From Hepatocystis sp. ex Piliocolobus tephrosceles (Eukaryota; Apicomplexa; Aconoidasida; Haemosporida; Plasmodiidae), in contig CABPSV020000083.1 in NCBI GenBank assembly GCA_902459845.2, positions 1-30,378 on the forward strand: a stretch of 30,378 nucleotides of DNA, in the 5' to 3' direction. Positions 11,686 to 21,439 of the stretch are shown here, piece after piece (positions within the stretch are counted from its first letter, which is position 1; the number at the start of each line of letters is the position of its first letter). The translations under genes were made by a program, and so were the position numbers. The notes beneath the pieces were generated by a model. The model was not told the origin of the DNA. It did not search any database and was given only the letters and a program-made list of their open reading frames with translations.

Positions 11686-11733
<48 letters not shown>
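11686..11733. repeat. Poly(T) run of 48 bases
   Basis: An uninterrupted T tract about 420 bases upstream of the trigger factor start. Long dA:dT tracts of this kind commonly exclude nucleosomes in Plasmodium upstream regions; a role here is inference. Confidence 0.8.
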
Positions 11734-11734
<1 letters not shown>

Positions 11735-12065
11735 TTATATGTATTTTTTGAAATATTATAAATAAATATAAGTGTAGTGCATAGTAAATAGATAATTTAA
11801 AGAACGCTATGGAAATAAGTACATATAAAGGTGTATATATAAACATATATGTGTAAATGGTTTATATGTATATATTTATACGTGCATGTTTTATAAATAC
11901 AGGCTTAAATGTACTTGCTTATATACGCCTATATGCATACACCTCCCCCTCTTAATTGCATAATACAAATTTTAACATTTCTTTTGTACCATTTGTTGTA
12001 CGATGAAACTACTTTAAGTTATACATACACGCTTATACACTAATTAAAAAAAAAAAAAAAAAAAA

Positions 12066-12136
12066 ACAACAACAACAAACAAACAAACAAACAAACAAAC
12101 AAACAAACAAACAAACAAACAAACAAACAAACAAAA
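12066..12136. repeat. CAAA microsatellite
   Basis: A few caa units followed by about fifteen tandem caaa units, directly after an A run and ending within 20 bases of the trigger factor ATG. It is probably part of the 5' leader. Confidence 0.85.
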
Positions 12137-12143
12137 CAAAGCA

Positions 12144-12152
12144 ATGCGTTAA
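12144..12152 (+). promoter_or_regulatory. Minimal uORF (Met-Arg-stop)
   Basis: ATG CGT TAA ends one base before the main ATG at 12154. A two-codon uORF so close to the start favours stop-and-restart or leaky scanning. Functional relevance is unproven. Confidence 0.45.
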
Positions 12153-12153
12153 T

Positions 12154-15100
12154 ATGGTAGTAAGAAATAAACTAATTAAGCCCAGATTTATTTTTTTGTT
12201 CCTATATTTTTTTTGCCAACGTTTTCATAAAACACATCACTGTGGCAACGTTGTTTATATAAAAAATGTAGGTGCAGAAAAAAAATTAATTTTTAATATT
12301 AATAAATACAAAAAGCACATAAAAAAAAATTACAACAAAGTTTATAGAACACGTAATTTTTTTTCTGTGTTTCCTATTTTTTTTAAAACATTAGATATTG
12401 ATAAAAAAAAAAAAAATAATATAATTTGTTGTAATACATTAATTAATAGTAAAGTCAAGTTTATTAGGAAAAAAAAGAGGTCAGCATTTGTTAAGATTTA
12501 TACATTAAAAAATAAGAAAAAACAGTGGAAATATTATTTAAATGGAGATAAAGGTTATGCAAAAAAAAAAGATTTCCAACTGAAAGGGGCAAATTCGGAA
12601 GAGGCAAATCGAGGAGAGGTAAATCGAGGAGAGGCAAAAACAGAAGAAGGACGAAGCGTAAAAAATGTTTTAAACGAAGATGATCCAACGAACAATGAAA
12701 AGGAAAAAAAACAACAAAGATGGTTTATCTACAATTTAAAAAAAGGGTACTTAAACATAGAGCATATTGATGAAAATAACGAAAATAGTGATGTTTTATT
12801 AAAAATAGAAATAAAAAATGAATTGAGAGAATTTTATTATGATATATGTGTAAAAGAATATAAGGAAATAAAATTAAAAGAAGATAAATATAAATATTCT
12901 TATTTAAAAGATGTACCTATTAATAATTTAATTACTTATATAGATAAAGAAACATACTTAAATATATTTTTTAAATTAATTCATAACGATATAATAAAAG
13001 TTTATAACAAAATAAATAACTTACATTTAATAGGTGAACCTAGATTATTAAATAACATTGATCATATAAATATAAATAAATTTACTGACATTTTTTTAAA
13101 TTTTTGTATTGATAAATTTCCTATAATAAAATTCAATGAACCATACATTAATTTAAAGCTTACTATTCAAACCCCTCCATATAAAAAAGGTAGTACATTT
13201 GATGAATTTTTAAAAATAATAAATAATGAAGCAATGGATACAGTAGAAGAAGACACAGCATCAGATCATTTATTAGACTGGGGGAATAGTGCTATTATAA
13301 ATGTTACAAGGGGGTGGGTACATAATTCTAAAAATATCTATTATGATGAATATTGTGGTGTAGGTTCTAATAGTAATTACACGGATGAAGTAGAAGTAAA
13401 AGAAGAAGAAGAAAAAGTAGAAGAAGAAAAAGTAGAAAAAGTAGAAAAAGTAGAAGAAGTAGAAAAAGTAGAAAAAGTAGAAAAAGTAGAAAAAGTAGAA
13501 AAAGTAGAAAAAGTAGAAAAAGTAGAAAAAGTAGAAAAAGTAGAAAAAGTAGAAAAAGTAGAAAAAGTAGAAGAAGTAGAAAAAGTAGAAAAAGTAGAAG
13601 AAGAAGAAGAAGAAGAAGAAAATATAAAGAAACACGAAAACAATCGAACAACAAATGAAGAGTCTTCTTTAAATAGTAATTATGAACAGGAAAAAGAATT
13701 TGACATGATTGTTGAGAATAACAAAATTAAAGAGTTAATAGATGTAGACAAGGATGAAGAAATGTTTGTTAATAATTGCGAGGAGGAAACTATTAATAAT
13801 TGTAACCGTAATAATGACTACAGTAATGATAGTAGTGATGAATATCTATTTAATGACATAAAGGAACAAAAACGGTTATATAAAAATAATATAAATAACC
13901 CAAATAGCTATTACCATACTTATTTAAAAAATTCTGATTTTACATGGTACTTTAAAGAAGGTTATAAACTACCAGAAGAAGTAATTACAATGAATAATAC
14001 AAAGATAGTAATAAAAAAAAATTATAATCCTTTAAATTTTAATGAATCACTTATTGGTATGAGAAAAAATGAGAAAAAAAATATTACTGTATATTTACCA
14101 ATTGATTTATTTCAAAAATACTTTTTAAAAAACCAGCAAAAAATAAATGAAAATAGTGACATAAATCAAAATCTTAATTTTGAAAAAATTGATTTGAAAG
14201 ATATTAACAAAAAAAGTATTAACAATTTTCGTAAAATTATTTATAATGAAATTAAAAAATTAAAAGGTAATAAAATTCTAAAAAATTTAGAAGTAATTTT
14301 AAGCAAAAATGAAAATAAGTTTTTTGATAACAGTATATTGGATACGTTTGAAAAAAAAAATCAAAACATTGTGGATAACAAAAAAGAACACGATTTGAAT
14401 GATAAAGAAAAATATACAACTACAGAGGAACCGGAAGGGGAGTATTATTACATAAATAAGGAGAAGGATATAGAATATATTATAAATGATAATAAAAGCT
14501 TGTATGATGAAGAGGTGGAAGATGTAGTGGAGGATGAGGAAGATGTAGTGGAGAAAGACGGGGAAAATATAACAGATGAGCAGTTAAAAGACGAATTACA
14601 AAAATCAAAAGATAGTGGAGAAAACATAATTAAAGACGAATCTTTTTTTAATAAAAATTTTAATAAATATTTAGAAGACTTACTAAAAGAAGAGATGAAT
14701 TCGGTTGAAGAAAAATTAAATGGAAATAGTATTAACGGTAGTGATGGTGAAAACAACTTTTTAAAAAATGTATGTGACCCCTTTGATTATGAAAATATAA
14801 ATGACGAAGTTAATGAAACTTTAAAAGATTATATACTTGGGAAAAGTGATTTGGTAAAATGTGTTTTAGAATTACAAATGTTAAATATAAAAAAAATGAA
14901 AAACAAATGGGATGGTAAAATAGATGATTACATTTTAAAAAAATATAATAAAACAAAAGATGAAATATATGAAGAAATAGAAAGTAAAGCAATAAAGGAT
15001 ATAAAAAATAAATGTGTTGAACAAAGAAGAATGGAAGCATATAAAAAATTAATCGAAATTACTTCAATAAATATTCCCTTAACTTTATATCATGCACAAG

Positions 15101-15741
15101 GTAAAATATTATATTCAAGTTATTTAAAAAAAAATAAATTACAAAATAACAATAAAAATGATAATAAAATTTTAAGTTTTGATGAATTTTTAAATAAATC
15201 CAAAAAAGAAATATATGATAAAATAAAGTTTTCATTTATTGTTAAAGCTATTTTTCAAAACTCAAATTTAAAAGTAAATTATGAGCAAGTCATAAAAGAT
15301 GTAATTAAAACATTAATTAAAACACCTACAAATAATATTAAGTCCCTGATCAAACAAATATATATAATACATCAAGCTCAAACTGTTCTAGATTTTGTTT
15401 CTTTAAACTCAAATATGCAATTTGTAACCGATAATAAAGCACCTGTACATTTTTCTGTTAGCATGAAAAAAGGATCTGCATATACAAAAGATGAATTTAT
15501 AAATTATGATGAAAACATATCACTCGATAGTTGTGCAAATTATACCAGTACCGATAGGACAAATTTTAAAAATGAAAAAAATATAAATCCTTTATCAACA
15601 GTTAGTGGACAAAAAAAAAAAAAAAAAGTTTTTAATTTTACTGATGAACATAATTATGTAGTTGAAGAAAAAAAAGAAAATGATGAAGAACTTAAATTTG
15701 AGTATTTTACTTTTAAAAAAGGTACCGATTATACAAAATGA
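12154..15741 (+). CDS. Trigger-factor-like chaperone / peptidyl-prolyl isomerase, probably apicoplast
   Basis: A single-exon gene of 1195 residues. A hydrophobic leader (about residues 11-22, FIFLFLYFFC) followed by a basic Lys/Asn/Arg-rich stretch fits a bipartite apicoplast signal. Residues about 212-301 follow the bacterial trigger factor N-domain: strand, helix and a GEPRLL segment matching the usual Gly-x-Pro strand. Residues about 590-650 hold the end of the isomerase-type domain with the characteristic LIGMRKNEKKNITVYLP. Residues about 880-1120 are the helical C-domain, including the IPLTLYHAQGKI helix start. Bacterial homologues have about 430 residues; the excess is mainly acidic inserts, above all a VEK array at about 411-490. 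The ribosome-binding GFRxGKxP loop is replaced by YSYLKDVP (near 249-255). Start ATG 12154 opens the leader. Family call from motifs only. Confidence 0.82.
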   Translation: MVVRNKLIKPRFIFLFLYFFCQRFHKTHHCGNVVYIKNVGAEKKLIFNINKYKKHIKKNYNKVYRTRNFFSVFPIFFKTLDIDKKKKNNIICCNTLINSKVKFIRKKKRSAFVKIYTLKNKKKQWKYYLNGDKGYAKKKDFQLKGANSEEANRGEVNRGEAKTEEGRSVKNVLNEDDPTNNEKEKKQQRWFIYNLKKGYLNIEHIDENNENSDVLLKIEIKNELREFYYDICVKEYKEIKLKEDKYKYSYLKDVPINNLITYIDKETYLNIFFKLIHNDIIKVYNKINNLHLIGEPRLLNNIDHININKFTDIFLNFCIDKFPIIKFNEPYINLKLTIQTPPYKKGSTFDEFLKIINNEAMDTVEEDTASDHLLDWGNSAIINVTRGWVHNSKNIYYDEYCGVGSNSNYTDEVEVKEEEEKVEEEKVEKVEKVEEVEKVEKVEKVEKVEKVEKVEKVEKVEKVEKVEKVEKVEEVEKVEKVEEEEEEEENIKKHENNRTTNEESSLNSNYEQEKEFDMIVENNKIKELIDVDKDEEMFVNNCEEETINNCNRNNDYSNDSSDEYLFNDIKEQKRLYKNNINNPNSYYHTYLKNSDFTWYFKEGYKLPEEVITMNNTKIVIKKNYNPLNFNESLIGMRKNEKKNITVYLPIDLFQKYFLKNQQKINENSDINQNLNFEKIDLKDINKKSINNFRKIIYNEIKKLKGNKILKNLEVILSKNENKFFDNSILDTFEKKNQNIVDNKKEHDLNDKEKYTTTEEPEGEYYYINKEKDIEYIINDNKSLYDEEVEDVVEDEEDVVEKDGENITDEQLKDELQKSKDSGENIIKDESFFNKNFNKYLEDLLKEEMNSVEEKLNGNSINGSDGENNFLKNVCDPFDYENINDEVNETLKDYILGKSDLVKCVLELQMLNIKKMKNKWDGKIDDYILKKYNKTKDEIYEEIESKAIKDIKNKCVEQRRMEAYKKLIEITSINIPLTLYHAQGKILYSSYLKKNKLQNNNKNDNKILSFDEFLNKSKKEIYDKIKFSFIVKAIFQNSNLKVNYEQVIKDVIKTLIKTPTNNIKSLIKQIYIIHQAQTVLDFVSLNSNMQFVTDNKAPVHFSVSMKKGSAYTKDEFINYDENISLDSCANYTSTDRTNFKNEKNINPLSTVSGQKKKKKVFNFTDEHNYVVEEKKENDEELKFEYFTFKKGTDYTK
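13390..13620 (+). repeat. Coding Val-Glu-Lys repeat in the trigger factor gene
   Basis: About 25 units of gtagaaaaa or gtagaagaa (VEK/VEE), bounded by poly-Glu. The run is highly charged and probably forms a long helix or disordered spacer. It separates the N-domain from the isomerase-type domain. Confidence 0.9.
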
Positions 15742-16112
15742 TTTGAAGAGAACAAAAAGCAGTGAACACTTATTCACCACATACATATATACACATATAT
15801 GTGAATAGAATGTGTTACATGTATATACATATATACTATTTTTTTTTTTTTTTTTTTTTTTTTTAATTCACCTTCGTACATTGCAAGCAAATTAGTATCT
15901 TACATAATTATTTATTTTAGTGTTATTTAATTTACATACATATATGTACATATACATGCACAATTTACATGTATATAAATACATATTATGTATGTATGTA
16001 TATATATATATATATATGTGTCACATGATAAGTTTAAAAATATGTTTAATTTTATGAATACCCTGTTATAGAAAAAAAAATAAAAAAATAAAAAAATAAA
16101 AAATAAAAAAAT

Positions 16113-16149
<37 letters not shown>

Positions 16150-16545
16150 TGAAGATATTAAAAGGTACTCAGTTTTTTTTTTATCTTTATATTGTCCACA
16201 TATAAATATATATATTACATGTACGTATATTAACATACTCATTATGCTTTATAGCATGCTGAGCTTATTAAATTATCATAATTAAAATATATATATATAT
16301 ATATATATATATAACTTATATAAGCTATAAAATAATAAAATTAAATGTTTTTTATTCGCACAATAAGCCTTTTTAAATTTATACAAGACCACATTAATAT
16401 ACATACATACATATATACTATGCTTTTTTTTTTCTATTATCTTTTTCTAATTTTTTTTTTCTATTTTTTTTTTTTTTTTCTAATTTGCTTTTCTATTTTA
16501 ATATATCTACATTTTTTTTTTTTTACTGCTATGATTGTAAATTCG

Positions 16546-16578
<33 letters not shown>

Positions 16579-17044
16579 CTAATAGCATGTTTTTAATTCA
16601 TCAAAAAATAAAAAAATAAAAATAGATAATTAAAAAAGCTCAAAAAACTTCCTAACATTTAAAAAATACCTATAAATATAATATATATATTTTTTTCTTC
16701 TAGATATTTTAATACGGCTTATATGTATTATGAAATATAAATAAATATTTTTTATTCTATACATATAATTTTATTTAACAAAACAAAGTAAATAGATATT
16801 TATTAGTATTGCGAATAATAGTTATACATAACGAAGATATAAATATCTTTAATTTTTACTATATATATATGTTGATATATATATGTTGATATATACATAT
16901 GTTGATGTCATCTGAAAATACCTTCCATTACAATGAATATATAGCCGCTTCATTTATTTTATTTTGTTTTAATTTTTTTAGACTTTGTTTCTATAATTTT
17001 AATTTATCACATTAAAAAAAAAAAAAAAAAAAAAAAATGACAAT
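15742..17044. other. Intergenic region upstream of the lipase gene
   Basis: No gene seen. The region holds a T run (about 15839-15864), TA and CATATG-rich tracts, A-rich AAAAAAT units (about 16072-16150), T-rich stretches (16427-16580), three copies of a 16-bp atatatatatgttgat unit (about 16861-16906), and a 24-base A run touching a uORF start at 17037. Confidence 0.7.
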
Positions 17045-17081
17045 ATGTATAGCTTATACCATTTTCATATTTTCTTTTTAA
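17037..17081 (+). promoter_or_regulatory. uORF overlapping the lipase start codon
   Basis: ATG at 17037 follows a run of A and opens a 14-codon frame (MTICIAYTIFIFSF) that stops at 17079-17081, inside the lipase coding sequence and in another frame. A ribosome starting there would bypass the lipase ATG at 17045, so this would lower lipase translation if it is in the mRNA. Confidence 0.45.
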
Positions 17082-20000
17082 TATATTTATCAATAAAATC
17101 AATTTATGCATCTAATATAAATAATAATAGAATAAACTTTAAAAATAGCACATTTAATAATCATATAGAAAATATAAATAAAAATAACAACAGTAATTCA
17201 CCTCCCACTGAACAATATAAAAATGGAAAAACGTATAATAATTATCTAGAGAAATGTATTGATAATAGTTTTAACGATAAACAGAATTTAACAGATATCT
17301 CTAAGTCGTCAGAGGAACAAGAACAAAAAGAAGAAAAAACTGAACGACAAGAAGAAAAAACTGAAGAACAAGAAAAGACTGTAGAACAAGTGAAAACTGA
17401 AGAACAAGAAAAAACTGAAGAACAAGAAAAAACTGAAGAACAAGAAAAAACACAAACAGAAGAAAAAACAGGAGAAAACAAAAAAACAGAAGTACTAGAA
17501 CAAGAATTAGAAAAAACACAAGAACAATTGACAAAAGATGTGGAAGAAGATGCAGAAAAACATAATTTACAGAATAGTTACTTGGGTAGTTTAGAACCCT
17601 CTGAAGAAGAAAAAGAAGAAAAAGAGGAAAAAGAAGAAAAAGAAGAAAAAGAAGAAAAAGAAGAAAAAGAAGAAAAAGAAGAAAAAGAGGAAAAAGAAGA
17701 AAAAGAAGAAAAAGAAGAAAAAGAAGAAAAAGAGGAAAAAGAAGAAAAAGAAGAAAAAGAAGAAAAAGAGGAAAAAGAGGAAAAAGAGGAAAAAGAAGAA
17801 AAAGAAGAAAAAGACGAAAAACAAACAAAAAAAATCGAAAAAAGTGAAAACAATGAATTAAGAAATGAACAATATGCTACGAAAATGGAAAACACTGAAA
17901 AAGTAGTGAAACATAATAAAGATGTAGTGGAGGACAATAATGATAACAATAATAATCACAATAACAAAAATGATAATAATTCTGACGAAACAGATAGCGA
18001 TATTGAAAAAGAAGATAATTATGAAGAAAAAGAAGAACAAAATGTGAATTATCAAAAAAAAAAAAATGAAGAAGATAAAGAGGTAGAAGGGAAAGGAGAG
18101 AAAGGGGAGAAAGGGGAAGATAAAATAGAGGAAGAAGTAGAAGAGGTAGAAGGAAAAGTAGGAGAAAGAGAAGGAGGAGAAGCAATAGAAGAGGTAGGAG
18201 GAGAAAGAAAAGGAGAGGTAGAAGGAGAAAGAAAAGGAGAGGTAGAAGGAGGAGAAAAAGAAGGTGAAATAGAAAGTGAGATAGAAGGAGGAGAAAAAGA
18301 AAGAGAAGAAGAAGGAGAAGAAGAAAATTATGAAGACATAGATGAATATACAGTTGGAAATATAGTTAAAAATATAGCTAAAAGTATAAATGCAATGCAA
18401 ATGAAACATAAAACAGAAAAAAATTATTATAATAATAGTAATTATAATAGTAGTAATTATAATAATAATAATTATAATAATAGTTATTATAATAGTAGTA
18501 ATTATAATAATAGTAATTATAATAATAATAATTATAATAATAGTAATTATAATAGTATTAATTATAATAATAGTATTAATTATAATAATAGTATTAATTA
18601 TAATAATAGTATTAATTATAATAATAGTACTAATTATAATAATAGTTATTATAATTATGATGATAGTGAAGAAGACGAAGATGAAGTGAACGCAGAGGAG
18701 GAAGAAGAAGATGATGATGATGAGGAAGATGAAATGGGAGAAGGAGAAGAAGAAGAAGAGGATGAAGAAGAGAGAGAAAAAAAAATAGATATTAATGAAA
18801 TAATACAAAAATATATCTATGATGCTGAAATGGATTATTACGAAACATTTACTAATAATCATGGATTTTATCTTTTTGACGATACAAATGATAATAGTTC
18901 TAGTGAGAACAATGTAAGCAGTAGTAGCAATGACATTAATAATAACGATAACGAAAAAGGAGATAAAAAAAATGGTGATAACGACGATAATACAAAAAAC
19001 AATAATAATGGCAATGTGAACGATGGAAATGTGAACGATGGAAATGTGAACGATGGCAATGTGAACAATGACAACATGAACAATGACAACGTGAACAATG
19101 ACAACGTGAACAATGACAACGTGAACAATGACAATGTGAACAATGACAATGTGAACGATAACAACGTGAACGATAACAACGTGAACGATAACAACGTGAA
19201 CGATAACAACGTGAACGATGAGAAGGTAAATAGTGACGTGTGTAACACAAGTGGTAAAGAAATAGAGTATGGACGTAAAAAGAAGTTTGTGTATAAAGAA
19301 TGTAACGAGTCCATAATCGAAAGATATAAATCAGAATTAACAGTTTATAAACATAAATATAATTTGTATAGTATTCACGAATATTATGATTATATTATGA
19401 AAAATAGAAATATAACATTTATTAATTATGATAATGAATATATACTAAAAATGAAATATCATGATGGTTATGGTTTTCCTTTATGTAATTTGCATATAAC
19501 AAACGAAAATAACATTAACAATAATTTTTTGTTTAATATGCATTTGATTCATGAAGAAGATGAAACAAATACTTTACGTGATGTTACAAATTATGTTGAT
19601 CTAAGTAAACTAGATATAGATCCTTTATTTTTTAAAGAATATTATTTAAAACATACTTTTTGTAATGGTGAATATTTACCTTCAAGAAGTAGTTTTGTTG
19701 AAAAGATATGTTTTTTAGCGTATCATTTGAAAAAGATTCCTTTTGTTAGTAAAATAAAAATAAATGCAAATAAACCTATCTTATATCGTTTATTTATAAA
19801 CATTTTAGGTGGTTTTAAAATGTTATCCGTAATAAAATGTATACAAGATGTAACTGATTCTAATTTATTAAATATTTTATTTTACCTTAATGAAGAAATT
19901 GTAAACGAATCTAAAACAGAGAAAAACTTAGGTATATGTTTAAATAATATAATGGGAAAAAACAAAGAATGGAATACTATTATAAATACTGGTTTTCTGA

Positions 20001-21406
20001 GTTTGTTAGGATGTAGTTCTTATTTAAAAGAACATTATTATTTAGATGAGAAAGATAAAAAAGAGTTTTTTGGTAATGAAAAAATATTAGATTTACCAAT
20101 ATTTGATTTTTTAGATTATAATATAATGGACTTTTTTATTCCTATTCATTATGAAACTAATTTCGAAATTGACGTATATCATGATATAATAAATGCATCT
20201 GATGAAAGGAGACATTTATATAAAACATGGTATATTTGTCATTTATTTACACATAAAGTATATTTATTAAATAAAATGTGGGATGTAATAAAAAATTGGA
20301 AAACTACAAATTTTATACCTAAACCATGGTATATTGATTATGTAGGTACTATACTAATACCAGAAATAGTAAATTTATATCATATGAAAGAATATGAATA
20401 TATGTTTTTTAGATATATAGAAGAAAGTCAACTGTTTATGTCTTTAAAAAGAAGTAAACAATATCCAATCAAAGATTATGATAAAAATACTTATTACCAT
20501 GTTCAACAAATTGTTGCTTTTCAAGGAACCAGTAACCCAGTTATGTGGATTCTAAATTTAATTTATAATTTAGAACCGTATCCTTTTTTAACAAAAGGGA
20601 AAATACATAAAGGATATTTATTTATTTTTAATCATGTAATAAAACCGTATCTATATAATTTAAAAAAAAATATATTAAAAGAAATTAATGCTCCTAATTC
20701 AATATATACCAAAAATAATCCATATGTTATAATTTTTACTGGTCATTCACTTGGAGCTGCAGTGGCCCAAATTAGTTCATTTTTTTTAGCAAAGATTTTA
20801 AATGTTAAAAAGAGTAATAAAATAAAAATATGTATGGTTTCGTTTGGTATGCCTTTATATAGTGATCATATATATACTGAAGATTTTTTCAATAGTGGGG
20901 TTATAAATTATAGTATTGTAGTTGATAATGATCCTATTCCATTAATTTTTGGAGCAAAAGAATTATTTTCATGTCCATACCCACATTGTCAAACGAAACA
21001 TAATATAACATTTAAAGTTGATCAACTAAAAGTTATAAACCATCATTTCGGTAATAACATATTTATGGGGGATGATTATTTTAGTCCTGATAAACCTCAA
21101 CAAAATTATTTGATACAATTATTAATCAAATATTTTTTTAATAATAATATATTTTTAGAATCAGTCGAACATAATATATCTCAAACACATTATTTTTTTT
21201 ATTATATATTTTTAACCTTAATATCTGGATGGGCAAATGAAGCTGATTGGGGTTCATATTTTCTGTCATCACATTTTCTCGTTGATTTAACAGATTTCTC
21301 ACACAAAGAATTAGTGTCTAAATTAAAAGAAGTATATAAAAAATATAAAGAAGGTTTAGAAAAAAAATTACAATCGAATTTAAAAAAAAAAACAACACCA
21401 AAGTAA
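17045..21406 (+). CDS. Secreted class 3 lipase with long acidic repeat region
   Basis: A single-exon gene of 1453 residues. An N-terminal signal peptide (hydrophobic to about residue 22, ending near YAS) sends it into the secretory route. Residues about 90-730 are low complexity: EKTEEQ units, a KEE array, Gly/Glu segments, NYNNS units and NVND units. The catalytic part fills about 740-1453 and carries class 3 alpha/beta-hydrolase marks: strand VAFQGTSNPVMW with the oxyanion-type G-T (1161-1162), a G-x-x-H-x-G-like KGKIHKGYLFIF, the nucleophile elbow GHSLGAA with Ser1235, Asp1296 in VDNDPIPL, and the candidate triad His at 1333/1334 in NHHFGNN. All triad residues are present, so an active acylglycerol or phospholipid hydrolase is likely; substrate is unknown. 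A hydrophobic FFYYIFLTLISGWA near residue 1385 may contact membrane. Confidence 0.9.
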   Translation: MYSLYHFHIFFLIYLSIKSIYASNINNNRINFKNSTFNNHIENINKNNNSNSPPTEQYKNGKTYNNYLEKCIDNSFNDKQNLTDISKSSEEQEQKEEKTERQEEKTEEQEKTVEQVKTEEQEKTEEQEKTEEQEKTQTEEKTGENKKTEVLEQELEKTQEQLTKDVEEDAEKHNLQNSYLGSLEPSEEEKEEKEEKEEKEEKEEKEEKEEKEEKEEKEEKEEKEEKEEKEEKEEKEEKEEKEEKEEKEEKEEKEEKDEKQTKKIEKSENNELRNEQYATKMENTEKVVKHNKDVVEDNNDNNNNHNNKNDNNSDETDSDIEKEDNYEEKEEQNVNYQKKKNEEDKEVEGKGEKGEKGEDKIEEEVEEVEGKVGEREGGEAIEEVGGERKGEVEGERKGEVEGGEKEGEIESEIEGGEKEREEEGEEENYEDIDEYTVGNIVKNIAKSINAMQMKHKTEKNYYNNSNYNSSNYNNNNYNNSYYNSSNYNNSNYNNNNYNNSNYNSINYNNSINYNNSINYNNSINYNNSTNYNNSYYNYDDSEEDEDEVNAEEEEEDDDDEEDEMGEGEEEEEDEEEREKKIDINEIIQKYIYDAEMDYYETFTNNHGFYLFDDTNDNSSSENNVSSSSNDINNNDNEKGDKKNGDNDDNTKNNNNGNVNDGNVNDGNVNDGNVNNDNMNNDNVNNDNVNNDNVNNDNVNNDNVNDNNVNDNNVNDNNVNDNNVNDEKVNSDVCNTSGKEIEYGRKKKFVYKECNESIIERYKSELTVYKHKYNLYSIHEYYDYIMKNRNITFINYDNEYILKMKYHDGYGFPLCNLHITNENNINNNFLFNMHLIHEEDETNTLRDVTNYVDLSKLDIDPLFFKEYYLKHTFCNGEYLPSRSSFVEKICFLAYHLKKIPFVSKIKINANKPILYRLFINILGGFKMLSVIKCIQDVTDSNLLNILFYLNEEIVNESKTEKNLGICLNNIMGKNKEWNTIINTGFLSLLGCSSYLKEHYYLDEKDKKEFFGNEKILDLPIFDFLDYNIMDFFIPIHYETNFEIDVYHDIINASDERRHLYKTWYICHLFTHKVYLLNKMWDVIKNWKTTNFIPKPWYIDYVGTILIPEIVNLYHMKEYEYMFFRYIEESQLFMSLKRSKQYPIKDYDKNTYYHVQQIVAFQGTSNPVMWILNLIYNLEPYPFLTKGKIHKGYLFIFNHVIKPYLYNLKKNILKEINAPNSIYTKNNPYVIIFTGHSLGAAVAQISSFFLAKILNVKKSNKIKICMVSFGMPLYSDHIYTEDFFNSGVINYSIVVDNDPIPLIFGAKELFSCPYPHCQTKHNITFKVDQLKVINHHFGNNIFMGDDYFSPDKPQQNYLIQLLIKYFFNNNIFLESVEHNISQTHYFFYYIFLTLISGWANEADWGSYFLSSHFLVDLTDFSHKELVSKLKEVYKKYKEGLEKKLQSNLKKKTTPK
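17603..17814 (+). repeat. Coding KEE repeat, 212-nt uninterrupted homopurine tract
   Basis: Tandem gaagaaaaa/gaggaaaaa units encode (E-E-K)n. From 17603 to 17814 the plus strand contains only A and G. Silent gaa/gag changes are scattered through the copies. The protein segment is a very acidic/basic alternating helix or disordered spacer. Confidence 0.9.
18420..18656 (+). repeat. Coding Asn-Tyr repeat in the lipase gene
   Basis: Units of aattataataatagt and variants encode NYNNS, NYNSS and NYNNSI. It is almost entirely A and T, with the single G of the AGT codons. Probably disordered. Confidence 0.85.
19015..19221 (+). repeat. Coding NVND/NVNN repeat in the lipase gene
   Basis: About 14 units of 15 bp encode NVNDG, NVNND or NVNDN. 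They change in blocks along the array (first GATGGA-type, then AATGAC-type, then GATAAC-type), which suggests block-wise expansion. The repeat ends just before the catalytic region. Confidence 0.85.
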
Positions 21407-21439
21407 ACTTTACATCCTAAACTTGACAAAAAAAAAATA

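Larger units (their letters stand above)
10542..12153. other. Divergent intergenic region between QCR6 and the trigger factor gene
   Basis: Head-to-head spacing of about 1.6 kb must hold both promoters. It contains a T run (about 10649-10674), a 20-bp tandem array (10941-11250), an A run (about 11289-11326), a 48-base T run (11686-11733), TA/CATATG-rich spacers, and a CAAA microsatellite just before the trigger factor start. No gene was recognised; the minus-strand open frame across 11164-11613 is repeat-derived. Confidence 0.7.

Noticed and set aside
17858..19314. Minus-strand frames of up to 334 residues opposite the lipase repeats
   Set aside because: Antisense shadows of acidic and Asn repeats; the plus frame carries the signal peptide and catalytic motifs.
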